Notes: generated by a model not told the origin, from the letters alone. Shown: positions 10,478 to 20,354, counted from the stretch's first letter. The stretch is 64,000 nucleotides of DNA from an uncultured Lachnospiraceae bacterium (GCA_902801515.1 CADCII010000007.1:1-64000), one strand, 5' to 3'. Program-made: numbers and translations.

Positions 10478-12250
10478 ATGGCAAAGGGAACAATCAAGAA
10501 GGTGTCCGGACCGCTCGTCGTCGCGACTGGCATGCGTGACGCGAACATGTTCGACGTGTGCCGTGTCTCTGACAGAAGACTGATCGGTGAGATCATTGAG
10601 ATCCACGGAGATGAGGCATCCGTTCAGGTCTATGAGGAGACTGCGGGACTGGCTCCGGGAGAGCCGGTCGAATCCACGGGAGCTCCGCTGAGCGTTGAAC
10701 TGGGGCCCGGCCTGATCGGAAGTATCTATGACGGTATTCAGAGACCGCTGGTCGAGATCATGGAGCAGACACAGTCTAACCTCCTCTCCCGCGGTATCGA
10801 AGTCCCGTCGCTCAACCGCGAGAAGGTATGGCATTTCACACCCGTCGCCAAGGCAGGCGACAAGGTCATCGGCGGAGACGTGATCGGAACGGTCCAGGAG
10901 ACACATATCGTAACGCAGAAGATCATGATCCCCCCGAACACAGAGGGAACCATCAAGTCCATTCAGGAAGGCGACTTCAAGGTTACGGATACCGTCTGTG
11001 TTCTTACGAAGGAAGACGGAACCGAGCTGGAGATCAACCTGATCCAGAAATGGCCGGTCCGCCGCGAGAGACCGTACGCTCAGAAACTGGCTCCTGACAA
11101 GCCGCTGATCACAGGACAGAGAGTTATCGACGCCCTGTTCCCGATCGCCAAGGGCGGCGTCGCCGCTATCCCGGGCCCCTTCGGCTCAGGAAAGACGGTC
11201 GTACAGCATCAGCTGGCAAAATGGGCAGAGGCAGACATCGTCGTCTATATCGGCTGCGGCGAGCGCGGAAATGAGATGACGGACGTTCTGAACGAGTTCC
11301 CGGAACTGAAGGACCCCAAGAGCGGATACTCCCTGATGGAGCGTACCGTTCTGATCGCGAATACCTCCGACATGCCGGTTGCGGCACGTGAGGCATCCAT
11401 CTACACAGGAATCACTATCGCTGAGTACTTCCGTGACATGGGCTATTCCGTGGCACTGATGGCAGACTCCACCTCCCGCTGGGCAGAGGCCCTGCGTGAG
11501 ATGTCCGGCCGTCTGGAAGAGATGCCCGGTGAGGAAGGTTACCCGGCGTACCTGTCATCCAGACTTGCACAGTTCTATGAGAGAGCCGGCCGCGTCGTCA
11601 CCCTCGGATCTGAGGGAAGAGAAGGCGCCCTGTCCGCGATCGGTGCAGTTTCACCGGCAGGCGGCGATATCTCCGAACCTGTCTCCCAGGCGACGCTGCG
11701 TATCGTCAAGGTCTTCTGGAGACTGGACGCAGACCTGGCTTACCAGAGACATTTCCCGGCAATCAACTGGCTGAGTTCCTACTCACTGTACCTGGATTCC
11801 CTGGGCAAATGGTTTGACTCCCAGACAGACGGCGAGTGGATGAGACTCCGCGGTGAGATGATGAGGATCCTGCAGCAGGAGAGTGAGCTGAATGAGATGG
11901 TACAGCTGGTCGGTATGGACGCGCTGTCCTGGCCGGACCGTCTGACCATGGAAGCTGCCAGATCCATCCGTGAGGACTACCTGAACCAGAATGCGTTCAT
12001 GGATACCGATACCTACACGACACTGGAGAAGCAGCATCTGATGATGAAACTGATCCTTGCGTACTATGACAAGGGCAAAGAAGCCCTGGCGCAGGGAGCG
12101 ACCATCAATTCACTAGTGAATCTTCCCTGCCGTGAAGAGATCGGACGTTACAAATATACGGAAAATGAAAAGATCCATTCGGAGTACGACAGGATCATGA
12201 ATAACCTGGAAGAAGCGATCCGCGACGCGGTAGCGAAGAGCCAGGAGTAA
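10478..12250 (+). CDS. ntpA: V-type ATP synthase catalytic subunit A
   Basis: Catalytic nucleotide-binding subunit, 590 aa, the usual length. The Walker A loop is GPFGSGKT at residues 233-240, and the catalytic region GERGNEM and Walker B-like [18 protein letters not shown] follow. The bulge domain typical of A subunits, absent from F-type beta, lies between residues ~110 and 200. It works as an A3B3 hexamer in ATP synthesis or hydrolysis in the cytoplasm. Ribosome site AAAGAAAGG upstream of ATG 10478. Confidence 0.96.
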   Translation: MAKGTIKKVSGPLVVATGMRDANMFDVCRVSDRRLIGEIIEIHGDEASVQVYEETAGLAPGEPVESTGAPLSVELGPGLIGSIYDGIQRPLVEIMEQTQSNLLSRGIEVPSLNREKVWHFTPVAKAGDKVIGGDVIGTVQETHIVTQKIMIPPNTEGTIKSIQEGDFKVTDTVCVLTKEDGTELEINLIQKWPVRRERPYAQKLAPDKPLITGQRVIDALFPIAKGGVAAIPGPFGSGKTVVQHQLAKWAEADIVVYIGCGERGNEMTDVLNEFPELKDPKSGYSLMERTVLIANTSDMPVAAREASIYTGITIAEYFRDMGYSVALMADSTSRWAEALREMSGRLEEMPGEEGYPAYLSSRLAQFYERAGRVVTLGSEGREGALSAIGAVSPAGGDISEPVSQATLRIVKVFWRLDADLAYQRHFPAINWLSSYSLYLDSLGKWFDSQTDGEWMRLRGEMMRILQQESELNEMVQLVGMDALSWPDRLTMEAARSIREDYLNQNAFMDTDTYTTLEKQHLMMKLILAYYDKGKEALAQGATINSLVNLPCREEIGRYKYTENEKIHSEYDRIMNNLEEAIRDAVAKSQE

Positions 12251-12262
12251 GGGGGCATAACA

Positions 12263-13633
12263 ATGGCAAAAGAATACAGAACCATTCAGGAAGTTGCCGG
12301 CCCTCTGATGATGGTGCGCGGCGTAGAGGGCGTTGCCTATGATGAGCTCGGTGAGATCGAGCTGTCAGACGGCGAGAAGAGAAGATGCCGTGTCCTTGAG
12401 ATCGATGGCGGAAACGCACTGGTCCAGCTGTTTGAGAGCTCTACCGGTATCAATGTTGAGAGTTCGAAGGTCCGTTTCCTTGGCCGCTCCATGGAGCTTG
12501 GCGTATCGGAAGATATGCTTTCCAGAGTCTTCGACGGACTCGGCCGTCCTATCGATAACGGTCCGGAGATCCTTCCGGATGAGAGACGTGACGTTAACGG
12601 CCTGCCGATGAACCCGGCAGCCCGCGCATACCCGGAAGAGTTCATTCAGACGGGCGTCTCTGCGATCGACGGACTGAATACGCTGGTCAGAGGACAGAAG
12701 CTGCCGATCTTCTCGGCGTCCGGCCTTCCCCATGCGCAGCTGGCGGCACAGATCGCCAGACAGGCGAAGGTTGTTGGAACCAGCGAACCGTTCGCAGTCG
12801 TATTTGCTGCAATGGGTATCACATTCGAGGAATCCAACTACTTCATCGAATCCTTCCGTGAGACGGGTGCTATCGACAGAGCAGTTCTGTTTATGAATCT
12901 TGCAAATGACCCTGCCGTCGAGCGTATCGCGACTCCGCGAATGGCACTGACTGCGGCAGAGTATCTTGCATTTGAAAAAGGAATGCATGTCCTGGTCATC
13001 ATGACAGACATTACCAACTACGCAGACGCCCTGCGTGAGATCTCCGCAGCCCGCAAGGAAGTTCCGGGACGCCGCGGATATCCGGGATATATGTATACCG
13101 ACCTGGCTTCCCTGTATGAAAGAGCAGGACGTCAGAAGGGCAGAAACGGATCCATCACCATGATCCCGATCCTTACCATGCCTGAGGATGACAAGACGCA
13201 CCCGATCCCGGACCTTACCGGATACATCACAGAGGGTCAGGTTATCCTGAGCCGTGATCTCTACCGCAAGGGCCTCGAGCCGCCCATCGACGTTCTTCCG
13301 TCGCTGTCGCGTCTGAAGGATAAGGGTATCGGCGAAGGCAAGACCAGAGCAGACCATGCGAATACCATGAACCAGCTGTTCGCCGCATATGCGCGCGGCA
13401 AGGACGCGAAGGAACTGATGGTCATCCTGGGTGAAGCAGCCCTGACCGATGTCGACAAACTGTACGCTAAGTTCGCCGATGAATTCGAAGAGCGCTATGT
13501 CAACCAGGGATACCGTACCGACCGTTCCATCGAAGAGACTCTGGATATTGGCTGGGAACTTCTGAGGATCCTGCCCAGAGGCGAGCTGAAGAGAATCAAG
13601 GACGAATACCTTGACAAGTACTATTCGCGATAA
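12263..13633 (+). CDS. ntpB: V-type ATP synthase subunit B
   Basis: Regulatory subunit of the A3B3 head, 456 aa. It resembles subunit A in fold but has no Walker A loop: the corresponding region reads [17 protein letters not shown], the hallmark of B subunits. The arginine-finger region is near [15 protein letters not shown]. Starts 12 bases after ntpA behind an AAGGGGGC site. Confidence 0.96.
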   Translation: MAKEYRTIQEVAGPLMMVRGVEGVAYDELGEIELSDGEKRRCRVLEIDGGNALVQLFESSTGINVESSKVRFLGRSMELGVSEDMLSRVFDGLGRPIDNGPEILPDERRDVNGLPMNPAARAYPEEFIQTGVSAIDGLNTLVRGQKLPIFSASGLPHAQLAAQIARQAKVVGTSEPFAVVFAAMGITFEESNYFIESFRETGAIDRAVLFMNLANDPAVERIATPRMALTAAEYLAFEKGMHVLVIMTDITNYADALREISAARKEVPGRRGYPGYMYTDLASLYERAGRQKGRNGSITMIPILTMPEDDKTHPIPDLTGYITEGQVILSRDLYRKGLEPPIDVLPSLSRLKDKGIGEGKTRADHANTMNQLFAAYARGKDAKELMVILGEAALTDVDKLYAKFADEFEERYVNQGYRTDRSIEETLDIGWELLRILPRGELKRIKDEYLDKYYSR

Positions 13634-13651
13634 GAAGTTGGAGGCATAATT

Positions 13652-14344
13652 ATGGCCAGTTCAACCATTATACCGACCAGAATGGAGCTCACGCGCCTGA
13701 AAAAGAAGCTGGTGACAGCCCGCAAAGGCCACAAGCTTCTGAAGGACAAGCGCGATGAACTGATGAGACAGTTCCTCATCATGGTCAGGGAGAATAAAGA
13801 ACTGAGAGAGCAGGTCGAGAAGGGGATCGCAGAGGCAAACCGCGGATTTGCCCTGGCCAGAAGCTCGATGTCTGATGAGGCCGTCAGGGTAGCTTTCATG
13901 GCACCCAAGCAGAAGGTTTCCCTGGATGTTTCCTACAACAACATCATGAGCGTGAATGTGCCGGTATATACTTTCCAGACCAGGACCAGTGACGCAGCCG
14001 ATATGTTCTCATACGGATATGCGTTCACTTCGGCCGATCTTGACGATGCGGTCACGCAGCTTGCCGACGTATTTCCGCAGATGCTGAAACTTGCCCAGAC
14101 TGAGAAGAGCTGCCAGCTGATGGCGGCAGAGATCGAGAAGACCAGAAGGCGTGTCAACGCTCTGGAACACGTCATGATCCCTCAGCTGGAAACGGATATC
14201 AAGTACATCTCGATGAAACTTGATGAAAATGAGCGCTCCAGCCAGATCCGCCTGATGAAGGTCAAGGACATGATGCTGGAGGATGCGCACCATTATTCCG
14301 AGAAGGCAGAAGCCCGGGCAAGAGAAAAGGAAGCTGCCCGCTGA
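13652..14344 (+). CDS. ntpD: V-type ATP synthase subunit D
   Basis: Central rotor shaft, 230 aa, predicted as two long antiparallel helices at the N- and C-termini with a short middle part. The start contains the family signature PTRMELTRLKKKLVTARKGH. It inserts into the A3B3 head and contacts subunits F and C. It is the last gene of the operon and is followed by a terminator. Enterococcus-type ntpH/ntpJ genes are absent here. Confidence 0.94.
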   Translation: MASSTIIPTRMELTRLKKKLVTARKGHKLLKDKRDELMRQFLIMVRENKELREQVEKGIAEANRGFALARSSMSDEAVRVAFMAPKQKVSLDVSYNNIMSVNVPVYTFQTRTSDAADMFSYGYAFTSADLDDAVTQLADVFPQMLKLAQTEKSCQLMAAEIEKTRRRVNALEHVMIPQLETDIKYISMKLDENERSSQIRLMKVKDMMLEDAHHYSEKAEARAREKEAAR

Positions 14345-14369
14345 CGTATTTTATTGTGTTATTGTACAG

Positions 14370-14405
14370 AAACACCGTTGTTTTTAGTAAACAACGGTGT
14401 TTTTT
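14370..14405 (+). terminator. terminator of the V-ATPase operon
   Basis: A 12-13 bp stem (AACACCGTTGTTT with AAACAACGGTGTT, small loop tttag region) runs directly into a T tract at 14400-14405. Confidence 0.9.
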
Positions 14406-14484
14406 GTGAAATTTGCTTGGTGGCAGATCTGGCGATTATTGATATACTGTTACGGAAAAAAGCGAAGCATCAGAGGAATCACCA

Positions 14485-15927
14485 TTGAAAAAACTTACTT
14501 TCAGAGGCGGTGTTCATCCGTTCGAGGGAAAGGACCTGACGGAAAATGCGCCAGTCAGTGTCCTGGAGCCCGGGCGGGAGCTCGCCTTTTTATTATCTCA
14601 GCACATCGGTGCTCCTGCCGTTCCTGTCGTAAAGAAGGGAGACCGTGTCCTTACAGGCCAGCTGCTCGGTGAAGCAGGCGGCTTTGTTTCTGCACGCGTT
14701 TTTTCATCTGTTTCAGGTACGGTGAAAGGTATCGAGAAGCGACGCAATGCCAAAGGGGCTCTGACAGATGCAGTCATTGTCGAAAATGACGGTCTGTATG
14801 AATCAACTCCGTTTGAACCTCTGCCGGGTATGGAAGAGTACATCCGGGTTTTCGGACTGCGCCCGTCAGGGAACTGGTACGGTCCGCAGGACCTTCAGGG
14901 ACGCGACGCGCAGGCGGTGCTTGATGTGGTAAAGCCTGACGAGATCCTGAAGCAGATGGAGCCCTCGCAGGTGCTCGACAGGATCCGGGCCGCCGGCCTG
15001 GTCGGTATGGGAGGCGCCGGATTCCCGACACATGTGAAACTGTCTCCTTCCGATCCGGAGAAGATCGATTACGTTCTTATCAACGGATGTGAATGTGAGC
15101 CCTACGTGACCTGTGACCAGAAATTGCTGTGCGAGCGGCCGGGTGAGCTTATCGCAGGGCTCAAAGCAGTCCTGAAACTGTTCGGTAAGGTACAGGGAGT
15201 CTTCTGCATAGAGGACAACAAGCCGGACGCGATCCAGATTCTGAAGAAGGCACTGCGCAGAGAGGAGAATATCTTCGTAGCCCCCTGCCGGACCAAGTAT
15301 CCGGAAGGCGCCGAGCGCAGCCTGATCAAGGCGATCACGTACAGGGATGTAAACTCGAAGATGCTTCCTGCGGACGCAGGCTGCATCGTGGTCAATGTAA
15401 GTTCCGCGTACGCGATCTTTGAGGCAGTGTTCCTGGGAAAACCTGATTATGAACGTCTTATGACGGTTGCCGGAGACGCCATCGCAACGCCCGGCAACTA
15501 TCTGGTGCCGAACGGCATGTACTACCGCGAGATCATACAGCAGGCAGGAGGATTTACACAGACTCCTGAGAAACTGATAGCCGGGGGCCCGATGATGGGA
15601 TTTGCCCAGGCAGATACGGAAGGTGTTTCCACGAAGACGTCCAGTGCCATTACAGCACTGTGCTATGACATCATCTCCCGGGAGCCGGAGACACAGTGCA
15701 TCAACTGCGGACGCTGCGCAGATGCATGCCCTGCCCGCCTGGTGCCCAGCCATCTTGCGCATATGGTCGAAAAACGCAGGCTGGACCAGTTTGAGGAAAA
15801 TTACGGAATGGAATGTGTCAACTGCGGCTCCTGTTCCTGGAGCTGTCCGGCCAGAAGGCCTCTCGCGGCACTGATCTCCCAGGGAAGACAGACGCTTCTT
15901 GCGCAGAAGCGTAAGGCAAGGAAATAA
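14485..15927 (+). CDS. rnfC: Rnf electron transport complex subunit C
   Basis: NADH-side peripheral subunit of the Rnf complex, 480 aa, with a TTG start at 14485 behind AGAGGA. The N-terminal domain opens with the family pattern LTFRGGVHPFEGK. The nucleotide/flavin-binding fold contains GLVGMGGAGFPTHVK. Near the C-terminus two [4Fe-4S] motifs are complete: CINCGRCADACP and CVNCGSCSWSCP. Rnf couples ferredoxin oxidation to NAD reduction with ion export. It is the first gene of rnfCDGEAB, 80 bases after the V-ATPase terminator. Confidence 0.95.
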   Translation: MKKLTFRGGVHPFEGKDLTENAPVSVLEPGRELAFLLSQHIGAPAVPVVKKGDRVLTGQLLGEAGGFVSARVFSSVSGTVKGIEKRRNAKGALTDAVIVENDGLYESTPFEPLPGMEEYIRVFGLRPSGNWYGPQDLQGRDAQAVLDVVKPDEILKQMEPSQVLDRIRAAGLVGMGGAGFPTHVKLSPSDPEKIDYVLINGCECEPYVTCDQKLLCERPGELIAGLKAVLKLFGKVQGVFCIEDNKPDAIQILKKALRREENIFVAPCRTKYPEGAERSLIKAITYRDVNSKMLPADAGCIVVNVSSAYAIFEAVFLGKPDYERLMTVAGDAIATPGNYLVPNGMYYREIIQQAGGFTQTPEKLIAGGPMMGFAQADTEGVSTKTSSAITALCYDIISREPETQCINCGRCADACPARLVPSHLAHMVEKRRLDQFEENYGMECVNCGSCSWSCPARRPLAALISQGRQTLLAQKRKARK

Positions 15928-15947
15928 ATCACATGAGAGGAGTTCAG

Positions 15948-17012
15948 ATGAACCCGAAATTACAGGTATCCCCGTCACCGCACATGCGAGGTACAGTCAC
16001 GACATCGACGATTATGTACATCGTCGCTTTAGCGCTGCTGCCGTCCTGCATAGCCGGAGTGCTGTGCTTCGGGGAGCACGCATTTATCATACTTGTACTG
16101 GCCACCGCTTCGGCAGTGGGAGCGGAGTACCTCTTTGAGAAACTGCTCGGCAGGCCGGTAACAGTCTCTGACGGATCCGCCCTGGTCACAGGTCTTCTGA
16201 TCGGAATGAACATGCCGCCGAAGATCTCCTGGTGGATCCCGTGTCTCGGGTCGGCATTTGCGATCATTGTGATCAAGCAGCTCTACGGCGGCCTTGGACA
16301 GAACTTTATGAATCCTGCGATGGGGGCTAGATGCTTCCTGCTGATCTCATTTACGGGAAGAATGACAGACTTTGCGACGGGGAAAGGAATTATCCCGATT
16401 GTGACGAAAGCATCGGAGGCGACAGATGCCCTTTCCGGGGCGACTCCGCTTGCATGGCTGAAGACCGGGACAACATTTGACCTGAAGAGTATGTTCTTCG
16501 GCAATACTGCCGGGTGCATCGGAGAGACCAGCGCGCTGGCACTGCTGGCGGGGGGCCTCTTCCTGGTTGCTGTCCGGATCATCCGCCTGCGCATTCCCGG
16601 AACTTATCTGGGGACATTTGCCCTGCTGACTCTGGTAACAGCCCTGATCAGAGGGTATCATGATCCGCTCATCTATACGCTGGAGCAGCTGTGCGCCGGC
16701 GGACTGATGCTGGGAGCATGGTTCATGGCGACCGACTACGTGACAAGCCCCATAACAGGCAGGGGACAGCTGGTGTTCGGAACACTGCTGGGAATCCTGA
16801 CATGGCTGTTCCGTCTCATAGGGACATCCGTTGAAGGCGTCTCGTATTCGATCATCTTCTGCAATCTGCTGGTTCCGATGATTGAGCACTATACCAGACC
16901 GGTTGCGGCAGGTGTCGCAAAACAGAGCCGCGAGGCTAAGCGGCTCATGCGCGAGAAGGCGAGGGAAGCAAGAAGGCTGAAAGCTGCGGACAGGAAGGAG
17001 AAGTCGGTATGA
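15948..17012 (+). CDS. rnfD: Rnf electron transport complex subunit D
   Basis: Integral membrane flavoprotein, 354 aa. The ATG at 15948 is preferred to one at 15933 because GAGAGGAG lies six bases upstream and the product then begins MNPKLQVSPSPHMRG, the conserved RnfD start. Multiple membrane helices are present. DALSGATPLAWLK holds the SGAT motif whose Thr carries covalent FMN in RnfD/NqrB. The C-terminal tail is long and basic (KRLMREKAREARRLK). It overlaps rnfG by four bases. Confidence 0.94.
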   Translation: MNPKLQVSPSPHMRGTVTTSTIMYIVALALLPSCIAGVLCFGEHAFIILVLATASAVGAEYLFEKLLGRPVTVSDGSALVTGLLIGMNMPPKISWWIPCLGSAFAIIVIKQLYGGLGQNFMNPAMGARCFLLISFTGRMTDFATGKGIIPIVTKASEATDALSGATPLAWLKTGTTFDLKSMFFGNTAGCIGETSALALLAGGLFLVAVRIIRLRIPGTYLGTFALLTLVTALIRGYHDPLIYTLEQLCAGGLMLGAWFMATDYVTSPITGRGQLVFGTLLGILTWLFRLIGTSVEGVSYSIIFCNLLVPMIEHYTRPVAAGVAKQSREAKRLMREKAREARRLKAADRKEKSV

Positions 17013-17713
17013 GTGAGACAACCCAGACTGCCGGTACCAAAACTGCGAACCGGACCGTCCGAGACGTCAGCATCCTTGTGGTGATCACCCTTGCAGCAGG
17101 CATACTGCTGGGGGCAGCTTACACAGTGACAAAAGGACCGATCGCCCGGGCACAGGAGAAGGCAAGGACGCAGGCACAGCATACAGTCATGGAGGAGGCG
17201 GAAGCCTTCGAACCTTTGGAAGATTCTGAAGCACTGGCCCAGGCAGTTCAGACAGCACTGGATGAGAAGGGACTTACGGCCACCCGGGTGGAACAGATCG
17301 ACCTGGCACTGGATAAGGCAGGAAAGACCGCAGGCTATGTGGTTTCCTGTTCCAACTCCGAAGGCTATGGCGGAGACGTGGAGCTGATGTGCGGGATCCT
17401 TGCTGATAAAGACGGTACGCTTACCATTGAAGGAATCTCATTTCTCGCACTGACCGAGACCGCCGGCATGGGGATGAGAGCCAGGGATGAAGAGTTCATA
17501 AGCCAGTTTGACGGCAAACAGATTCGTGAGGGAGAATCTCTGGTCTATACGAAGGACGGAGCTTCTGAGGAAAATGAGATTGACGCGATCAGCGGCTGTA
17601 CGGTCACGACCTCAGCCGTCACGAAGGATATAAATGCGGCGCTTGAGGCTGTGCGCGTGATCCTTGCAGATTACGGCGACGCCGGCAGTGCGGCAGCGGA
17701 AGGGGAGGCTTGA
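17009..17713 (+). CDS. rnfG: Rnf electron transport complex subunit G
   Basis: Membrane-anchored flavoprotein, 234 aa, one N-terminal helix (SILVVITLAAGILLGAAY) and an extracytoplasmic FMN-binding domain. The region DAISGCTVTTSAV is where RnfG/NqrC carries phosphodiester-linked FMN on a Thr; the usual SGAT is SGCT here. ATG 17009 overlaps the rnfD stop, and rnfE follows after one base. Confidence 0.94.
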   Translation: MSETTQTAGTKTANRTVRDVSILVVITLAAGILLGAAYTVTKGPIARAQEKARTQAQHTVMEEAEAFEPLEDSEALAQAVQTALDEKGLTATRVEQIDLALDKAGKTAGYVVSCSNSEGYGGDVELMCGILADKDGTLTIEGISFLALTETAGMGMRARDEEFISQFDGKQIREGESLVYTKDGASEENEIDAISGCTVTTSAVTKDINAALEAVRVILADYGDAGSAAAEGEA

Positions 17714-17714
17714 C

Positions 17715-18542
17715 ATGAAAACAGGATATCCCGGAATGCGGAGAAAAAGACCGCGCGGGCATTTTGAGCTCAGCCGCTATATCCGCCTGCGGAAAGACTC
17801 TCCCGGAGAGCGGATCGTAAACGGAGTTTATTTTGAAAACCCCGTGTTCATGCTGGTGCTGGGCATGTGCCCCACACTTGCGACAACGACTTCTGTCACG
17901 AATGCAGTGGGCATGGGACTGTCTACGACAGCGATCCTGACAATGTCGAACCTGTTTATCTCACTGCTGAGAAAGGTCATACCGGAGCGCATGCGGATGC
18001 CCTCCTACATTGTTATTATCGCGTCCTTCGTGACTATCGTAGACTTCCTGATGGAAGGCTTCACACCGGCCATGTACCAGTCTCTGGGCGTCTATATCCC
18101 GCTGATCGTCGTCAACTGTATCATCATGGGACGGGCGGAGGCTTATGCCGGAAAGCACAAGCCGCTGGAAGCTTTATTTGACGGAATCGGAATGGGGATC
18201 GGCTTTACCATCGCCCTGATCCTGGTCGCCTCAGTCAGGGAACTGATTGGAAGCGGGACCTGGGCCGGACTTCCGGTCATGCCGGAATCCTATGAACCGG
18301 TCAATATATTTGTCCTGGCGCCGGGTGCATTCCTGGTGCTGGCAGTATTCGTGGCAATCATGAACCGACTCCATATCGGGGCGGCACGCAGAGACGACGA
18401 ATGGGATCCTTCCTCAAAGTTCGTATGCGGAGACTGCAGAAACTGCACGCGTGTCATGAACTGCTCGGGCAAACCTGCTGAAGATGTTATCATTGCCCAC
18501 AGTGCATATGATATCGAACACGGAATCGGCGAGAGGAGGTAG
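17715..18542 (+). CDS. rnfE: Rnf electron transport complex subunit E with extra cysteine tail
   Basis: Integral membrane subunit of 275 aa. ATG 17715 follows an AAGGGGAGG site. The core of six helices includes ENPVFMLVLGMCPTLATTTS and a mid-membrane NCIIMGRAEAYA, the Cys pairs that in Rnf/Nqr flank a membrane-embedded iron centre with RnfA. It is longer than many RnfE/RsxE proteins: about 40 polar residues precede helix one, and the last 40 residues hold CGDCRNCTRVMNC, a CX2CX2CX5C pattern at about residues 238-250. That could bind an extra cluster or zinc. Confidence 0.93.
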   Translation: MKTGYPGMRRKRPRGHFELSRYIRLRKDSPGERIVNGVYFENPVFMLVLGMCPTLATTTSVTNAVGMGLSTTAILTMSNLFISLLRKVIPERMRMPSYIVIIASFVTIVDFLMEGFTPAMYQSLGVYIPLIVVNCIIMGRAEAYAGKHKPLEALFDGIGMGIGFTIALILVASVRELIGSGTWAGLPVMPESYEPVNIFVLAPGAFLVLAVFVAIMNRLHIGAARRDDEWDPSSKFVCGDCRNCTRVMNCSGKPAEDVIIAHSAYDIEHGIGERR

Positions 18543-18547
18543 AGAAA

Positions 18548-19132
18548 ATGAATGCTGCCGGAATTATCACGCTGACCGTTACTACGATCCTTGCGAACAA
18601 TGTTGTTCTGAGCCAGTTCCTGGGTATCTGTTCCTTCCTCGGCGTCTCCCAGAAGCGGGAGACCGCACGCGGTATGGGAGGAGCGCTGACCTTCGTCCTG
18701 ACTCTGTCTTCTCTTGTGTGCGGAGTCCTGTACCATCTGGTGCTGGTGCCGTTTCACCTTGAGTATCTGCGTACCATCGTGTTCATTGCCATCGTGGCAG
18801 CCCTGGTACAGTTCGTGGAGATGTTCCTTAAAAAATACATGATGGCTCTCTACGACGCTCTGGGAATCTATCTGCCCCTGATCACGACAAACTGCGCAGT
18901 GCTGGGCGTTGCGCTTTTGAACGTGCAGAAGGACTACAGCATACTGACAGGAACGATCTACGGATTTGCCACCGCGGTGGGATACTGGATCGTAATCGTG
19001 CTGCTTTCATTTCTCAGAGAGAAGATCACTGACAATAATATTCCCCGGCCGTTTCAGGGCTTTCCCATCGTTATGGTGACTGCCGCCCTGATGAGCATAG
19101 CTTTCTTCGGGTTCGCCGGGCTCAGATTCTGA
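18548..19132 (+). CDS. rnfA: Rnf electron transport complex subunit A
   Basis: Integral membrane subunit, 194 aa, six predicted helices. It begins with ILANNVVLSQFLGICSFLG and contains LPLITTNCAVLGVAL, the two Cys-bearing half-helices that pair with those of RnfE. Five bases separate it from rnfE; ribosome site GAGGAGGTAGAG. Confidence 0.95.
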   Translation: MNAAGIITLTVTTILANNVVLSQFLGICSFLGVSQKRETARGMGGALTFVLTLSSLVCGVLYHLVLVPFHLEYLRTIVFIAIVAALVQFVEMFLKKYMMALYDALGIYLPLITTNCAVLGVALLNVQKDYSILTGTIYGFATAVGYWIVIVLLSFLREKITDNNIPRPFQGFPIVMVTAALMSIAFFGFAGLRF

Positions 19133-19161
19133 CGGCCTGACCGTCCTGTGGAGAATCGGAT

Positions 19162-19947
19162 ATGACAGATATACTGTATGCAGCGGCAATGATAGGAGGA
19201 GTCGGCCTGTTTGTGGGCATATTCCTCGGATTTGCCGGTAAAGTGTTCGCCGTGAAGGTGAACCAGAAAGAGAAGGATATCCTGGACGTCCTGCCCGGCG
19301 CCAACTGCGGCGGGTGCGGATACTCCGGCTGTGCAGCTCTGGCAGCTGCCATTGCCCGAGGAGAAGCAGGGGCGACATCCTGCGTCGTCGGCCAGGAACC
19401 GGTCGCAAACCAGATCCGCTGGATCATTGGCGGCAAGAGTGAGCGTATTGTCCGGAATGTGGCGTTCGTCCGCTGCTCCGGAGACTGCGGAAGCACATTT
19501 GACCGCTATGAATACACCGGCCCCAGAACCTGCGCCGCACTGGCACTGGCTCCGGAGGGCGGCCCGAAATCCTGCTTCTATGGCTGCATCGGCTGCGGAG
19601 ACTGCGTCTCAGGCTGTGAGTACGGTGCGATCTACATTGAGCGAGGAGTCGCCGTCGTAGACGAAGACAAATGCCTGGACTGCCGCAAGTGCATCAAGAC
19701 CTGCCCGAAGGGGCTGATCGTCGAAGTGCCGTACTACCGCGCGTCACATGTAGGCTGCGTAAACCCGCTGAAGGGGAAGGCGGTCATGGAAAACTGCAAG
19801 ATCGGCTGCATCTCCTGCGGAAAATGCGCGAAGAACTGCCACATGAACGCCATAGACCTGTCGGGCGGCTACCCGGTCATCGACTATGATAAATGTGATA
19901 ACTGCGGGACATGCCGTGACAACTGCCCCAGACACTGCATTGTGTAA
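19162..19947 (+). CDS. rnfB: Rnf electron transport complex subunit B
   Basis: Ferredoxin-accepting subunit, 261 aa. One N-terminal membrane helix, then LPGANCGGCGYSGCAALA, the first iron-sulfur site. From about residue 135 on there are four ferredoxin-type motifs (CIGCGDCVSGC, CLDCRKCIKTCP, CISCGKCAKNC, CDNCGTCRDNCP), enough for two bacterial-type 2[4Fe-4S] units. It is the last gene of the operon. A perfect palindrome TGTGTAATTACACA (19941-19954) overlaps its stop codon and is followed by a T-rich tract that could weakly terminate. Confidence 0.95.
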   Translation: MTDILYAAAMIGGVGLFVGIFLGFAGKVFAVKVNQKEKDILDVLPGANCGGCGYSGCAALAAAIARGEAGATSCVVGQEPVANQIRWIIGGKSERIVRNVAFVRCSGDCGSTFDRYEYTGPRTCAALALAPEGGPKSCFYGCIGCGDCVSGCEYGAIYIERGVAVVDEDKCLDCRKCIKTCPKGLIVEVPYYRASHVGCVNPLKGKAVMENCKIGCISCGKCAKNCHMNAIDLSGGYPVIDYDKCDNCGTCRDNCPRHCIV

Positions 19948-19970
19948 TTACACAGTAATTTCGCTTTTTT

Positions 19971-20004
19971 GGGCGGGAAAGGCACCTCCGGCGCCTTCCC
20001 GCCC
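19971..20004. repeat. strong inverted repeat downstream of rnfB
   Basis: GGGCGGGAAAGGC (19971-19983) pairs with GCCTTCCCGCCC (19993-20004) with one bulge. It has no T tract on either exit side (it is preceded by T residues on the plus strand), so it is not a standard terminator. It may protect rnf mRNA from exonucleases. The remaining bases to 20140 hold nothing recognisable. Confidence 0.5.
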
Positions 20005-20142
20005 AGACTGATCTCAAGATTCCAATATGCTCTGGGCTGGAGGTACTGTAAAATAGCCCTCCTGTCCAAAATCCCACATAAAAAATCGACAGGAGCCTTC
20101 CTGTTTCCCATCCTTCTCCACTGTTATTGAATCTGGCAACTG

Positions 20143-20196
20143 TGAAAACAGTATCTTTGGTGAGAACAGTAACTCTGATGAAAGCAGTAACATTGA
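20143..20196 (+). repeat. three tandem 18-bp repeats upstream of nrdD
   Basis: Three imperfect contiguous units of exactly 18 bases, starting at 20143, 20161 and 20179, share the pattern TGAAAACAGTAACTTTGA. They end about 26 bases before the -35 box of the nrdD promoter, a position suited to an activator or repressor array. Confidence 0.6.
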
Positions 20197-20222
20197 TATT
20201 TTAATAACTTTAATGTTTTCTC

Positions 20223-20250
20223 TTTACACCACCATATTTTGTGCTATTAT
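20223..20250 (+). promoter_or_regulatory. nrdD promoter with overlapping NrdR-like box
   Basis: TTTACA (20223-20228) and TATTAT (20245-20250) with a 16-base spacer. The spacer itself (20229-20244) matches the NrdR consensus ACACWATATATWGTGT at 12 of 16 positions (CACCATATTTTGTG core). NrdR represses ribonucleotide reductase genes when dATP is high. A second box, usual in many operators, was not clear. Confidence 0.55.
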
Positions 20251-20257
20251 AAGAGGT

Positions 20258-20286
20258 GCGCCGCAACATGTTGTCAGTTGCGGCGC
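20258..20286 (+). promoter_or_regulatory. leader hairpin of the nrdD transcript
   Basis: GCGCCGCAAC and GTTGCGGCGC form a perfect 10-bp stem with a 9-nt loop within the first 40 nt of the predicted nrdD mRNA. No T run follows, so it is more likely an mRNA-stability or RNA-binding element than a terminator. Confidence 0.5.
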
Positions 20287-20354
20287 ATTGAGAGAAGGAA
20301 GAACGCCGGATTGGCGGAAAGTATGAAAACTGTATCGTGAGGGGGAGTTTCATC

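Noticed and set aside
14866-15978. 370-codon open frame on the minus strand
   Set aside because: Antisense to rnfC, whose iron-sulfur motifs prove the plus-strand reading.
19971-20004. Rho-independent terminator of the rnf operon
   Set aside because: The hairpin is not followed by T residues in either direction, so it is listed only as an inverted repeat.
20143-20196. CRISPR-like array
   Set aside because: The 18-bp units are directly contiguous with no spacers and no cas genes are nearby.
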